DNA of 64,000 nt from Curtobacterium sp. MCBD17_032 (GTDB lineage Bacteria; Actinomycetota; Actinomycetes; Actinomycetales; Microbacteriaceae): assembly GCF_003234855.1 (NCBI RefSeq), contig NZ_QKTO01000001.1:558001-622000 (forward strand), given 5' to 3'. Each line of letters begins with the position of its first letter. The first letter of the stretch is position 1. The translations under genes and the position numbers were made by a program. This document shows, one piece after another, positions 1-7,932 of the stretch. The notes under the pieces were generated by a model, which was given only the letters and a program-made list of their open reading frames with translations, did not search any database and was not told where the DNA came from.

Positions 1-1
1 G

Positions 2-682
2 AAGGCGAACCAGCCGTACAGCAACGGCCAGGGGTTCCCGGCCGCAGGCGAGTGGATCAACACCGGTAGGTCGAACGACTTCCGGACCGGATCCGTCTCG
101 GACACCTACTCCTGCCGTGCCGGGGACCTGTTCGTCAGCGGTGGCTTCTCCGGAGCGATGACGATGGCCGCCTCCGGCAAGGTATGGGTCACCGGGGACA
201 TCACCTACGGCGACCCGACGAAGGACATCCTCGGGCTGGTCGGCCAGAACGCCGTCGAGATCTACAACCCGGCCGAGTGCACGGCCTACCCCTCCACGCG
301 CAACGGCGTCGACTACACGCGGTGCACGGACGGCGGCGTGGGCCTCCTCGACCGCAGCCGGGGTGCGAAGCTCACCATCAGCGCCGCGATCGCCAGCAAC
401 GCCGGCACGTTCTGGAACCAGAACTACGACATCGGACCGCAGCTCGGCACGCTCAAGGTCGTCGGTTCCATCGCGCAGAACTGGCGCGGTGCGGTCGCGA
501 CGCTCGGGACGACGGGCTTCGTGAAGAACTACGTCTACGACCAGCGCCTCCTCACCACGGCACCGCCGAAGTTCCTGCAGCCCGTCTCGACCTCGTACGG
601 CGTCACCACGCAGGTCGAGGTGCAGTCCGCGTACACGGCGTCCGGATCGTGCGCGACCGACGCCGGTGGAGGCTGCCGATGA
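2..682 (+). CDS. Partial exported pilus-cluster protein, C-terminal 226 residues
   Basis: The frame is open from base 2, so the start lies left of the window. The visible part is rich in Gly, Ser, Thr and Asn, with paired cysteines (for example AECTAY, YTRCTDGG and a GSC...GGGC end), typical of an extracytoplasmic beta-rich protein. It has motifs such as DLFVSGGFSGAMTM and KVWVTGDITYGD. The stop overlaps the start of the prepilin peptidase gene (ATGA), and pilM, pilN and pilO follow, so it probably belongs to the type IV pilus operon as a PilX-like or surface-exposed accessory protein. That role rests on context and a loose resemblance. I do not recognise a named domain with certainty. Confidence 0.6.
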   Translation, partial: KANQPYSNGQGFPAAGEWINTGRSNDFRTGSVSDTYSCRAGDLFVSGGFSGAMTMAASGKVWVTGDITYGDPTKDILGLVGQNAVEIYNPAECTAYPSTRNGVDYTRCTDGGVGLLDRSRGAKLTISAAIASNAGTFWNQNYDIGPQLGTLKVVGSIAQNWRGAVATLGTTGFVKNYVYDQRLLTTAPPKFLQPVSTSYGVTTQVEVQSAYTASGSCATDAGGGCR

Positions 683-1518
683 CCGCCGGGGCGGAACTCG
701 CCCCCGTCCTCGTGCCGCTGTGCGCCGTGCTCGGGCTCGTCGTCGGGTCGTTCCTCAACGTCGTCGTGTACCGGGTACCGGCCGGCCGGTCGGTCGTCGT
801 GCCCGCGAGCGCATGTCCGCAGTGCGGGCACGGCATCCGCCGCCGCGACAACGTCCCGGTCCTCTCCTGGATCGCCCTCCGCGGCCGGTGCCGTGACTGC
901 GACGCACCCATCCCGGTCCGGTACCCGGCGGTCGAACTCGCCACGGGCCTCCTGTTCGCCGCCGTCGCCGGACTGACGGTGCCGACCCTGGCCGGCGGTG
1001 GCCGCGAGGTGTCTGCCGGCGTGCTGGTGGCCGTCGGACTCCTCGTCCTCATGGCGGTGAGCGTCGCCCTGGCCCTCATCGACCTCGACACCCACACCCT
1101 CCCGAACGCGATCGTGTACCCGACCGCCGTCGTCGTGCTCGTGCTCCTCGCCGCGGCATCGACGGTGGCCGGTGATCCTGCTCCCTTCCTGCGGGGGCTG
1201 CTCGGCGCCGTCGTCCTCGGCGGTGCGTACCTCGTGCTGGCGGTCGCGGTACCCGGCGGCATGGGGCTCGGCGACGTCAAGCTGGCCGTCGTCCTCGGCA
1301 TGGTGCTCGCGTACCTCGGATGGGGACCCCTCGCAGTGGGAGCTTTCGGCGCCTTCCTGGTCGGCGGTACGGTCGCGATCGTCCTCCTCGTCGTCGGCCG
1401 AGCGCGCTGGCGGGGCGGGATCCCCTTCGGGCCGTCGATGCTCGTCGGAGCGTGGCTCGGGATCGCCTTCGGCACGCCGATCTGGGACAGCTACCTGGGC
1501 CTCCTGGGCCTCGGCTGA
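679..1518 (+). CDS. pilD: Prepilin peptidase (A24 family, PilD-like)
   Basis: Inner-membrane aspartic protease that cleaves the leader of type IV prepilins and usually methylates the new N terminus; 279 aa. The N-terminal part has the family hallmark GSFLNVVVYRVP, followed by the cytoplasmic zinc-type segment with two CxxC pairs (CPQCGHGIRRRDN and CRDCDAPIPVRYPAVE). Hydrophobic segments follow, with the catalytic aspartates seen in ALIDLDTHTLPNAI and in GMGLGDVKLAVVLG (the GxGD motif). The ATG at 679 overlaps the upstream TGA, giving translational coupling. It lies directly upstream of pilM. Confidence 0.93.
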   Translation: MTAGAELAPVLVPLCAVLGLVVGSFLNVVVYRVPAGRSVVVPASACPQCGHGIRRRDNVPVLSWIALRGRCRDCDAPIPVRYPAVELATGLLFAAVAGLTVPTLAGGGREVSAGVLVAVGLLVLMAVSVALALIDLDTHTLPNAIVYPTAVVVLVLLAAASTVAGDPAPFLRGLLGAVVLGGAYLVLAVAVPGGMGLGDVKLAVVLGMVLAYLGWGPLAVGAFGAFLVGGTVAIVLLVVGRARWRGGIPFGPSMLVGAWLGIAFGTPIWDSYLGLLGLG

Positions 1519-1556
1519 CCACCTGACATGACCCCCACAGAACCGAGAGCAGCAGC

Positions 1557-2609
1557 ATGAGCAAGAGCATCGTCGGCGTCGACATCGCCGGGTCGTCGAT
1601 CCGCGCGGTCGAGGTCGCGGACGCGGACCGCGCTCGACCGACGCTGGTGCGGTTCGCCGAGGTACCGACCCCCGAGGGAGCGGTGAGCCGCGGTGAGGTC
1701 CTCGAGCCGAACACCGTCGCCGCAGCGCTCCGGCAGCTCTGGCAGCTCGGCCGGTTCCGCTCGCGGAACGTCGTGCTCGGGATGGGCAACCAGCGCGTGC
1801 TCTCCCGTGACCTGACCGTCCCGCAGGCACCGATCGCGCAGATCCGCGAGAGCCTGCCCTTCCAGGTGCAGGACATGCTCCCCGTCCCGGTCGTGGACGC
1901 GATCCTCGACTTCTACCCGACCTCCGAGAGCCACGGCGAGAACGGCCCCGTGGTGCACGGGCTGCTCATCGCGGCCATCAAGGACGCCGTGCTCGCCAAC
2001 GTCCGGGCCGTCCAACTGGCCGGGCTGAACCCGGTCGGAGTCGACCTCATCCCGTTCGCGCTGTCACGGGTGCTGGTCGGCCGGCAGGAGCGCCCCGGCA
2101 CGGTCGCCCTCGTGCAGCTCGGTGCCGACACCACGAGCGTCGTCCTCGCGACGAACGGCATCCCGCAGTTCGTGCGCATCATCCCGAGCGGTGGCACCGA
2201 CATCACCAAGTCGCTCTCGGGCCGCATCGACATCCCCTTCGACCAGGCCGAGGCGGTCAAGCGCCACCTCGGGCTCGGGCCGGGCGGGCGGACCGTCGAC
2301 GACGCCCGTGCCATCGCGGCGACCCACGACGCTGCCGGTGAGCTGATCGCGAGCCTCCGGAACACCATCAACTACTTCACGAACACCCGCCCCGCCGAGC
2401 CGGTCGGGCAGATCGTCCTCGTGGGCGGCGGCGCACGCCTGATCGGTTTCCGCGAAGCGCTCGCCGACCAGACCCGGCTGCCCGTCGAGCTCGGGACGGC
2501 GTTCACGGGTGTCGCCACCTCGCGGTCGATCCGACCGGAGGACGTGGCAGAGCACGGGGACGCCATCGCCGTCGCGTACGGACTCGCAGTCGGGAGCAGA
2601 GCAGCATGA
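1557..2609 (+). CDS. pilM: Type IV pilus assembly protein PilM (actin-like ATPase)
   Basis: Cytoplasmic actin-fold protein that binds the PilN N terminus and links the pilus alignment complex to the motor; 350 aa, the normal size. The nucleotide-binding motifs are visible: phosphate-1 GVDIAGSSIRAVEV near the N terminus, phosphate-2 around VALVQLGADTTSVVLATNG, and the adenosine motif IVLVGGGARLIGF near residue 285. GAGAGCAGC lies just before the ATG. It is followed by pilN with an ATGA overlap, so the three pil genes are co-translated. Confidence 0.92.
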   Translation: MSKSIVGVDIAGSSIRAVEVADADRARPTLVRFAEVPTPEGAVSRGEVLEPNTVAAALRQLWQLGRFRSRNVVLGMGNQRVLSRDLTVPQAPIAQIRESLPFQVQDMLPVPVVDAILDFYPTSESHGENGPVVHGLLIAAIKDAVLANVRAVQLAGLNPVGVDLIPFALSRVLVGRQERPGTVALVQLGADTTSVVLATNGIPQFVRIIPSGGTDITKSLSGRIDIPFDQAEAVKRHLGLGPGGRTVDDARAIAATHDAAGELIASLRNTINYFTNTRPAEPVGQIVLVGGGARLIGFREALADQTRLPVELGTAFTGVATSRSIRPEDVAEHGDAIAVAYGLAVGSRAA

Positions 2610-3385
2610 CCAGCGCACAGGGGCGGCCGGTCGGCCTGCCGTTCACGAAGCGCGCGGGTCGCGGCCCGTCGCGCGCGGAGTCCGAAGACACCGTCGCATC
2701 GAGCGCACCCCGGAAGGCCCCGAAGGCCGGCCGGTCGTCCGCCATGACGACCATCCGCGAACCGCGGGTCAACCTGCTGCCCGTCGAGGTGCACGTCGAC
2801 CGCCGGGAGCGCACCACGGCCCGCCGCGCGTGGATCGGGGTCGGTGTCGCCGTGGCGGTGGTGCTGCTGGGCACCGGTGCCGCGGTCGCGCACCAGCTCG
2901 ACTCGGCGTCGTCGCTCACGGCAGCCCAGGAAGCGACCTCGTCCCTGCTCGCGCAGCAGCAGCGCTACGCCGAGGTCCGGTCCACCGAGGCGGACACGCA
3001 GCTCCTCGAATCCGCGCAGGCGGTCGGTGGGTCGACCGAGGTCGACTGGGCCGCGACCCTCTCCGGCGTCCGAGCCGCGCTCCCGGCGGGCGTCGGGATC
3101 ACCGCGATGACGATCGACTCGGCCGACGCGACCCAGGTGTTCGAGCAGTCGACCGTGCCGCTGCAGGGCCCGCGGATCGCCACCATGACGCTGACGGTGC
3201 AGACCACGACGATCCCGTCGGTCCCGGACTGGAAGGACCGCCTGTCCTCGGTCGTCGGCTACGCGGGGTCGTCGATCTCCTCCATCTCGCTCGACGAGGA
3301 CTCCGGCGACTACACGGCGGTCGTCGAACTCGCCCTCGACGACCAGGCCTACGACGGCAAGTACACCGAGGGAGCCGACCGGTGA
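2606..3385 (+). CDS. pilN: PilN-like type IV pilus inner-membrane protein
   Basis: Bitopic membrane protein of the PilMNO alignment complex; 259 aa. The PilM-binding INLLP-type motif appears as RVNLLPVEVHVDRR near residues 52-65. It is followed by one transmembrane helix (WIGVGVAVAVVLLGTGAAVA), a coiled-coil-like stretch and an alpha/beta periplasmic-type domain. The first start (ATG at 2606, overlapping pilM) leaves an unusual 46-residue basic extension before MTTIREP. An internal ATG near 2743 would give the conventional PilN length, so the true start is uncertain. The stop overlaps the GTG of the next gene. Confidence 0.8.
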   Translation: MTSAQGRPVGLPFTKRAGRGPSRAESEDTVASSAPRKAPKAGRSSAMTTIREPRVNLLPVEVHVDRRERTTARRAWIGVGVAVAVVLLGTGAAVAHQLDSASSLTAAQEATSSLLAQQQRYAEVRSTEADTQLLESAQAVGGSTEVDWAATLSGVRAALPAGVGITAMTIDSADATQVFEQSTVPLQGPRIATMTLTVQTTTIPSVPDWKDRLSSVVGYAGSSISSISLDEDSGDYTAVVELALDDQAYDGKYTEGADR

Positions 3386-4134
3386 ACAAGAACAAGCTCT
3401 CACTCGTGATCGCGCTCGTCGTCACGGTGGCCGTGCTCGCCGGGGGGTGGTTCCTCGGCGTCCAGCCGCTGCTCGCCCAGTCCGCCGACAACGGCCGGCA
3501 GCAAGAGGCGATCGACAGCACGAACGAGGCGAACCAGGCGGAGCTCGCGCGCCTGGCGAAGGCAGCCGGTGACCTCGGGACCACGAAGGCGGAACTCGCC
3601 GCCCTCCGCGCCTCGATCCCGTCGTCCGAGGACACCACGCCCTTCCTGAAGGCCCTCGACGGCTCCGCGACCGCTGCCGGCGTCCGCATCACGACGATCA
3701 CGATCGGTGACGCCCAGCCGTACGTCGGGCCGACGGCGACCGACGGGGCTGACGGGGCCGACGGAGGCAGCAGCGCGACGGCGGCGACGCCGGCCCCGAC
3801 CGCGACGCCGAGCGCAGCAGCGACCCCGGCGGTGCCGACCGCGCCGGTCCCGGTCACGGACCCGGCGATCACGGGGACGAACTTCACCGTCATGCCGGTC
3901 ACGGTGGCGATCGCCGGCTCGTACGACCAGGCGCTCGCCTTCACCAAGGCCGTGCAGGGCGGTGACCGCCTCTTCCTGGTGAACCGGATCGCGGCGACCG
4001 ACGCGGACGAGGACGCGCCCCCGATGACCGCTCAGGCGTGGTCGCTCTCCGGCTTCGTCTACGTGCTGTCGGACCCGTCCGGCGACACGGAGGCCAGCCC
4101 GACGGCTTCCCCGGCGGCGGCCCCGGCCGGCTGA
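3382..4134 (+). CDS. pilO: PilO-like type IV pilus inner-membrane protein
   Basis: Partner of PilN; 250 aa. GTG start at 3382 overlaps the pilN stop (GTGA). It has a short cytoplasmic N terminus (MNKNKLS), one transmembrane helix (residues about 7-27), then a Gln/Glu/Ala-rich coiled coil (residues about 35-80). A PilO ferredoxin-like fold is interrupted by a low-complexity Ala/Thr/Pro linker (about 125-160) and ends in a second Pro/Ala-rich tail. The Ala/Thr/Pro insertions are unusual for the family but common in actinobacterial exported proteins. It is the last gene of the pilus cluster: a strong hairpin follows 30 bp downstream. Confidence 0.8.
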   Translation: MNKNKLSLVIALVVTVAVLAGGWFLGVQPLLAQSADNGRQQEAIDSTNEANQAELARLAKAAGDLGTTKAELAALRASIPSSEDTTPFLKALDGSATAAGVRITTITIGDAQPYVGPTATDGADGADGGSSATAATPAPTATPSAAATPAVPTAPVPVTDPAITGTNFTVMPVTVAIAGSYDQALAFTKAVQGGDRLFLVNRIAATDADEDAPPMTAQAWSLSGFVYVLSDPSGDTEASPTASPAAAPAG

Positions 4135-4164
4135 CCCGCACCTCCACCGAACGCCCCCCGGACG

Positions 4165-4188
4165 GGGTCCCGCCGCCACGCGGGACCC
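4165..4188 (+). terminator. Hairpin terminator after pilO
   Basis: Perfect 9-bp stem GGGTCCCGC / GCGGGACCC with a 6-nt loop, 30 bp after the pilO stop and before the -10-like TACGAT (4215-4220) of the next gene. No long T-run follows, as is usual in such GC-rich genomes. Confidence 0.7.
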
Positions 4189-4306
4189 ACTTCCGTCGGG
4201 GCGTCCCGTGCCTCTACGATGCTGGTCGGGCCCGCGCTCGCGGCTGCTCATCTCCTTCTCGGACGTCCCTCGGAACGGGCGTCCCTCGTCGTGCCCGGAG
4301 TCGCTC

Positions 4307-4981
4307 GTGTTGGTCGGTGTCGTGGAGTTCCTCGGCTGGTTCGGGGCCGTCACGGTCCTCGTGGGGTACGTCCTCTTCTCACTCGGGAAGATCGCGAACG
4401 GCCCGGTCTACCAGCTGTTCAACCTGGTCGGCGGTGTCGCGATCGCCGTGAACGTGGCCGCGCACCACGCCGTCCCCTCCACGATCGTGAACAGCATCTG
4501 GGCGGCCGTGGCTGCGGTGGTCCTCGTCCGCATGGTGGCCCGTCGGCGCCGGGGCACGGCGGCCGGAGCGGATCCGGCCCCCGAGCTGCACGCGGAACCC
4601 CCGACCACCACGGCGGTCCTGCCGGTGGTCGGCCCGGCACTCCGCGACCACCAGCCGGAGGCAGGCCACCAGCCCGAGGCGGCCCACCAGCCCGAGGCGG
4701 CCCACCAGCCCGAGGCCGACCACCGGCCGGAGAAGGAGCACGCGCCCGAGGCGGGTCTCGTGCCGGAGCCGACCCCGAGCCTCCCGGCCGGCGACGGCAC
4801 GGCCGGCGACGCCACGGGTGTCACCGGGACCGAGGCGCCCGCGCCGATGACGGAGACGGTCCCGGTCATCACGGCGACCATCGCCCTCGCGCTCGTCCAG
4901 GCGGCGCACCAGCAGCACGCCGCGCAGCAGGAGGCCGCGCAGCAGGAGACCGCGCGACCGGAACCGGCCGACGCCCCGTAG
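4307..4981 (+). CDS. Small membrane protein with CBU_0592-like N-terminal domain and His/Pro/Glu repeat tail
   Basis: 224 aa from GTG 4307, chosen because GGAG sits 6 nt upstream; a GTG at 4322 is possible. Residues 1-75 hold two or three hydrophobic helices with the pattern GAVTVLVGYVLFSLGKI...YQLFNLVGGVAIAVNV, which resembles the small CBU_0592 membrane family of unknown function. The rest is hydrophilic, with a tandem 18-bp repeat (about 4649-4731) encoding HQPEAA-like units, then Ala/Gln-rich sequence. No catalytic motif is seen. It stands alone between two terminator/promoter regions. Confidence 0.65.
   Translation: MLVGVVEFLGWFGAVTVLVGYVLFSLGKIANGPVYQLFNLVGGVAIAVNVAAHHAVPSTIVNSIWAAVAAVVLVRMVARRRRGTAAGADPAPELHAEPPTTTAVLPVVGPALRDHQPEAGHQPEAAHQPEAAHQPEADHRPEKEHAPEAGLVPEPTPSLPAGDGTAGDATGVTGTEAPAPMTETVPVITATIALALVQAAHQQHAAQQEAAQQETARPEPADAP
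4649..4731 (+). repeat. 18-bp in-frame tandem repeat (HQPEAA units)
   Basis: About four and a half copies of an 18-bp unit of the form CACCAGCCCGAGGCGGCC, with drift at the edges. They encode HQPEAG, HQPEAA, HQPEAA, HQPEAD and HRPE. The copy number is a multiple of 3 bp, so slippage would lengthen or shorten the tail without breaking the frame. Confidence 0.8.
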
Positions 4982-5021
4982 CCGCCGGACCCGGACCCCC
5001 GCGGAGCGCTACGATCGGCGC

Positions 5022-5477
5022 ATGTCCCGGTGGTTGGTGGCGACGATGGCGTCCGTCCTCTTCATCGCGCTCGTCATCGCCGTGACGGGCTTCGAGGCCC
5101 TGCTCGCCGACGTCGAGGCGATCCGGCAGGCAGACGCCACCCCCTACCTCGGCCCCGCGATGGTCGTCGGCGCCGCCGTCGCCGTCTTCCTCGCGACGGC
5201 GATGGGCGCTCGCGAGGGGAACCCGGTCGTCACCGGCCTCGTCGCCGCCGCGACGACGTACCTCGTCATGTTGGGCGTGGGCGCGGTCGGCTACGCCCTC
5301 GTCCGTTCCGACGCCGCCGAACTGCTCGTCTTCCCCGCGGGCTACGCCCTCAGCCCCTTCGTGGTCGGCGGGGTCGTCGTCGCGCTCGTCACGGTCGTCG
5401 CGGGCATCTCCGCGGTCCGGTGGCAGGGCACCCGTCCACAGGGCCAGCAGTCGTCCCCGATCCGTCCACAGGACTGA
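5022..5477 (+). CDS. Four-helix membrane protein of unknown function
   Basis: 151 aa with four predicted transmembrane helices (about residues 5-25, 43-62, 71-95 and 105-125) and a short polar tail. I do not recognise a family. The start is well fixed: a TACGAT -10 box at 5010-5015 lies exactly 6 nt before the ATG, so the mRNA probably begins at the start codon (leaderless) and no ribosome binding site is seen. The stop is followed at once by a copy of the interspersed GGGAGGCCCG element. Confidence 0.65.
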   Translation: MSRWLVATMASVLFIALVIAVTGFEALLADVEAIRQADATPYLGPAMVVGAAVAVFLATAMGAREGNPVVTGLVAAATTYLVMLGVGAVGYALVRSDAAELLVFPAGYALSPFVVGGVVVALVTVVAGISAVRWQGTRPQGQQSSPIRPQD

Positions 5478-5478
5478 A

Positions 5479-5488
5479 GGGAGGCCCG
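5479..5488 (-). repeat. Partial copy of interspersed CGGGCCTCC element
   Basis: GGGAGGCCCG directly after the stop of the membrane protein gene. It matches the core of the repeat family described in the findings, in reverse orientation. Confidence 0.45.
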
Positions 5489-5553
5489 GCCCGCGCCCGC
5501 AGGGTTCGGTACAATTCCGGAGACGAGCTGAACGACGGCATCTTGGGGGACCC

Positions 5554-6738
5554 ATGACCGACGGACCTGACGACTCGCGGGGCTGGGAGTCGGTGCCGGG
5601 GGCGGACACCCTCCGTGGCGACCGGGCGCTGCCCGCGGTGATGACCGCACCCGCGCTGCACCCGGCCCCGCACCACCCGATGGCCGGCGCTCCCGGAGCC
5701 GCTGGCAGTCGACCGCGCCGGGGGCTCCGCAAGGGCGCGGTGATCGGCATCGCAGCCGGAGCCGCCGCGCTCGTGCTCCTCGTCGTCGCGGGTGGGATCG
5801 GCTGGTCGGTCGGCTCGGACAGCCACTCGGCGGAGCGCCCCGTGCAGGCGTTCCTGCAGGACGTGGAGGACGGTCGGCTCTCCGACGCGCTCGACGCGGC
5901 AGGCATCGACCGCGATGACGACGACGTGCTCCTCACCGACGCCGCCTACGCGAAGGCGGACGACAAGGTCACGGCGCACCGCATCACCTCGGTCGACCAG
6001 GGCGACGACCACGCGACCGTGCGGGCGCTCCTGACCCAGGCCGGCCGCAGCGTCCCGGCCACGTTCGAGCTCGAGCGCACCGGCACGGACTGGGGCGTGT
6101 TCCCCGTCTGGGAGCTGCAGCCGCCGTCGCTCGGCTCGGTGGAGGTCGTCGTGCAGGGCCCGACGGCGAGCACGGTGCAGGTCGCCGGAGCGGACGCGAC
6201 GACGGACGACCTCGGAGCGGTCGCGCTGCGGGCGTTCCCGGGTTCGTACGAGGTGGCGACCGATGGCGGCGAGTGGTTCGCCGCCGACGCAGCGACGGCC
6301 GCCGTGCCGGGGTTCGGGACGGCCGGGACCCCGGTCGTGCTCACCACGACCCTGACGGACGCCGGGCAGCAGGCCGCGACGAAGGCCGTCGACGCCTGGG
6401 TGGACGGCTGCGTGGCGGCTCCGACGGCCACGCCCGACGGGTGCAGCTTCTACGCCTACGGCGAGAACCCGGCGAACACGTACACGAACCAGAAGTGGAC
6501 GCTCGACACCCGGCCGTCGGTCAGCGTCGGTGCGTGGTCGTCGAAGGGGTGGCTCGTCGAGACCCGCGCTCCGGGGTCGGCCACGTTCAGCGCGGAGTTC
6601 ACCGGTCCGAGCGGACGTGGGACCGCGACGGCCGGCCCGATCGACGTCAACGCGTCCGGTTGGATCACCGGCTTCGGCGACGGTGGCGCGACCTTCGTCG
6701 CGGCGGTCGCGAACGGCCGCACCGACTCCGGCTCCTGA
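5554..6738 (+). CDS. Single-pass membrane protein with large extracytoplasmic domain, unknown function
   Basis: 394 aa. A Pro/Ala-rich, Arg-containing cytoplasmic N terminus (about 1-65) is followed by one transmembrane helix (VIGIAAGAAALVLLVVAGGIGWSV) and an extracytoplasmic region. The first part (about 95-180: VQAFLQDVEDGRLSDALDAAGI...) looks like the DUF4878/NTF2-like fold of actinobacterial surface proteins. The remainder is beta-rich with one cysteine. The ATG follows GGGGGACC. Upstream is a TACAAT -10 box at 5510-5515. No enzyme motif is visible, so an envelope sensor or lipoprotein-like scaffold is possible but unproved. Confidence 0.65.
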   Translation: MTDGPDDSRGWESVPGADTLRGDRALPAVMTAPALHPAPHHPMAGAPGAAGSRPRRGLRKGAVIGIAAGAAALVLLVVAGGIGWSVGSDSHSAERPVQAFLQDVEDGRLSDALDAAGIDRDDDDVLLTDAAYAKADDKVTAHRITSVDQGDDHATVRALLTQAGRSVPATFELERTGTDWGVFPVWELQPPSLGSVEVVVQGPTASTVQVAGADATTDDLGAVALRAFPGSYEVATDGGEWFAADAATAAVPGFGTAGTPVVLTTTLTDAGQQAATKAVDAWVDGCVAAPTATPDGCSFYAYGENPANTYTNQKWTLDTRPSVSVGAWSSKGWLVETRAPGSATFSAEFTGPSGRGTATAGPIDVNASGWITGFGDGGATFVAAVANGRTDSGS

Positions 6739-6807
6739 GCGTCCTCGGCCCCGTCCCCGACCGGTCCACGCCCACGGCGAACGGCCCGCCGTCGGGGCCA
6801 CCGTGGA

Positions 6808-6836
6808 TTGATTTCGTCGGGCGTGGCGGCTAGGCT
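6808..6836 (+). promoter_or_regulatory. Promoter of the rpsL-rpsG-fusA operon
   Basis: TTGATT (6808-6813), 17-bp spacer, TAGGCT (6831-6836). This predicts transcription from about 6843 and a leader of about 158 nt. The leader contains a GCGCC-TTCG-GGCGC hairpin near 6846 and a longer pairing CATCCC (about 6898) with GGGATG (about 6940). No gene is seen between 6739 and 7000. Confidence 0.75.
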
Positions 6837-7000
6837 CTCCCGGGTGTGCGCCTTCGGGCGCGCCCAGATCCAGCAGGCCTCCGGCCTCCTGATCACTCCA
6901 TCCCCCATCTCCCGTCGCCGTCAGGCGGCGGTCTGCGTGGGATGAGGAAGCCGACGGACCGCGTCGGCCAGAGAGCACGAGCGAAGAACCAGGAGAACAG

Positions 7001-7369
7001 TTGCCTACCATCCAGCAGCTCGTTCGCAAGGGTCGTACGCCGAAGGTCGTCAAGACCAAGGCGCCCGCCCTGAAGGCGAACCCCCAGCAGCGTGGCGTGT
7101 GCACCCGCGTCTACACCACCACCCCGAAGAAGCCGAACTCGGCACTGCGCAAGGTCGCTCGTGTCAAGCTCTCGAACGGCACCGAGGTCACGGCCTACAT
7201 CCCCGGTGAGGGCCACAACCTCCAGGAGCACTCGATGGTGCTCGTCCGCGGCGGTCGTGTGAAGGACCTCCCGGGTGTGCGCTACAAGATCATCCGTGGT
7301 GCCCTGGACACCCAGGCCGTCAAGAACCGTAAGCAGGCCCGCAGCCGCTACGGTGCGAAGAAGGGTTGA
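7001..7369 (+). CDS. rpsL: 30S ribosomal protein S12
   Basis: Decoding-centre protein, 122 aa, starting [11 protein letters not shown] after the initiator. The start codon is TTG, preceded by AGGAGA at 6991-6996. The conserved loops [16 protein letters not shown] and [13 protein letters not shown] are intact. The lysines that mutate in streptomycin-resistant strains (E. coli K43 and K88 equivalents) are wild type, which predicts sensitivity. First gene of the str operon. Confidence 0.99.
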   Translation: MPTIQQLVRKGRTPKVVKTKAPALKANPQQRGVCTRVYTTTPKKPNSALRKVARVKLSNGTEVTAYIPGEGHNLQEHSMVLVRGGRVKDLPGVRYKIIRGALDTQAVKNRKQARSRYGAKKG

Positions 7370-7374
7370 GTTAG

Positions 7375-7845
7375 ATGCCTCGTAAGGGTCCCGCCCCGAA
7401 GCGCCCCGTCGTCGCCGATCCGGTCTACGGCGCCCCCGTCGTCAGCCAGCTCGTCAACAAGATCCTCCTCGACGGCAAGAAGGGCCTCGCCGAGCGCATC
7501 GTCTACGACGCGCTCGAAGGGGTCTCCTCCAAGAACGGCCAGGACGCCGTCACGACGCTCAAGAAGGCGCTCGACAACGTCCGTCCGACCCTCGAGGTCC
7601 GCAGCCGCCGTGTCGGTGGCTCGACCTACCAGGTCCCGGTCGAGGTCAAGCCGCACCGTGCGAACACGCTCGCCCTGCGCTGGCTGACCTCGTACGCCAA
7701 GGCCCGCCGCGAGAAGACGATGACCGAGCGTCTCATGAACGAGATCCTCGACGCGTCGAACGGTCTCGGTGCCGCGGTCAAGCGCCGTGAGGACACCCAC
7801 AAGATGGCCGAGTCGAACAAGGCCTTCGCGCACTACCGCTGGTAG
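7375..7845 (+). CDS. rpsG: 30S ribosomal protein S7
   Basis: Primary 16S rRNA-binding protein of the 30S head; 156 aa, the standard actinobacterial length. It opens [10 protein letters not shown] and contains [21 protein letters not shown] and the C-terminal AHYRW. It lies 5 bp after rpsL in the same operon. Confidence 0.99.
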   Translation: MPRKGPAPKRPVVADPVYGAPVVSQLVNKILLDGKKGLAERIVYDALEGVSSKNGQDAVTTLKKALDNVRPTLEVRSRRVGGSTYQVPVEVKPHRANTLALRWLTSYAKARREKTMTERLMNEILDASNGLGAAVKRREDTHKMAESNKAFAHYRW

Positions 7846-7932
7846 TCATCCGGCACCGTCCGGGTGCCTCGGCCAACAGCCGCGGCACCCGGACGGCCGC
7901 CACCCTCTCCTACAACTCTCTCGGAGGAACCT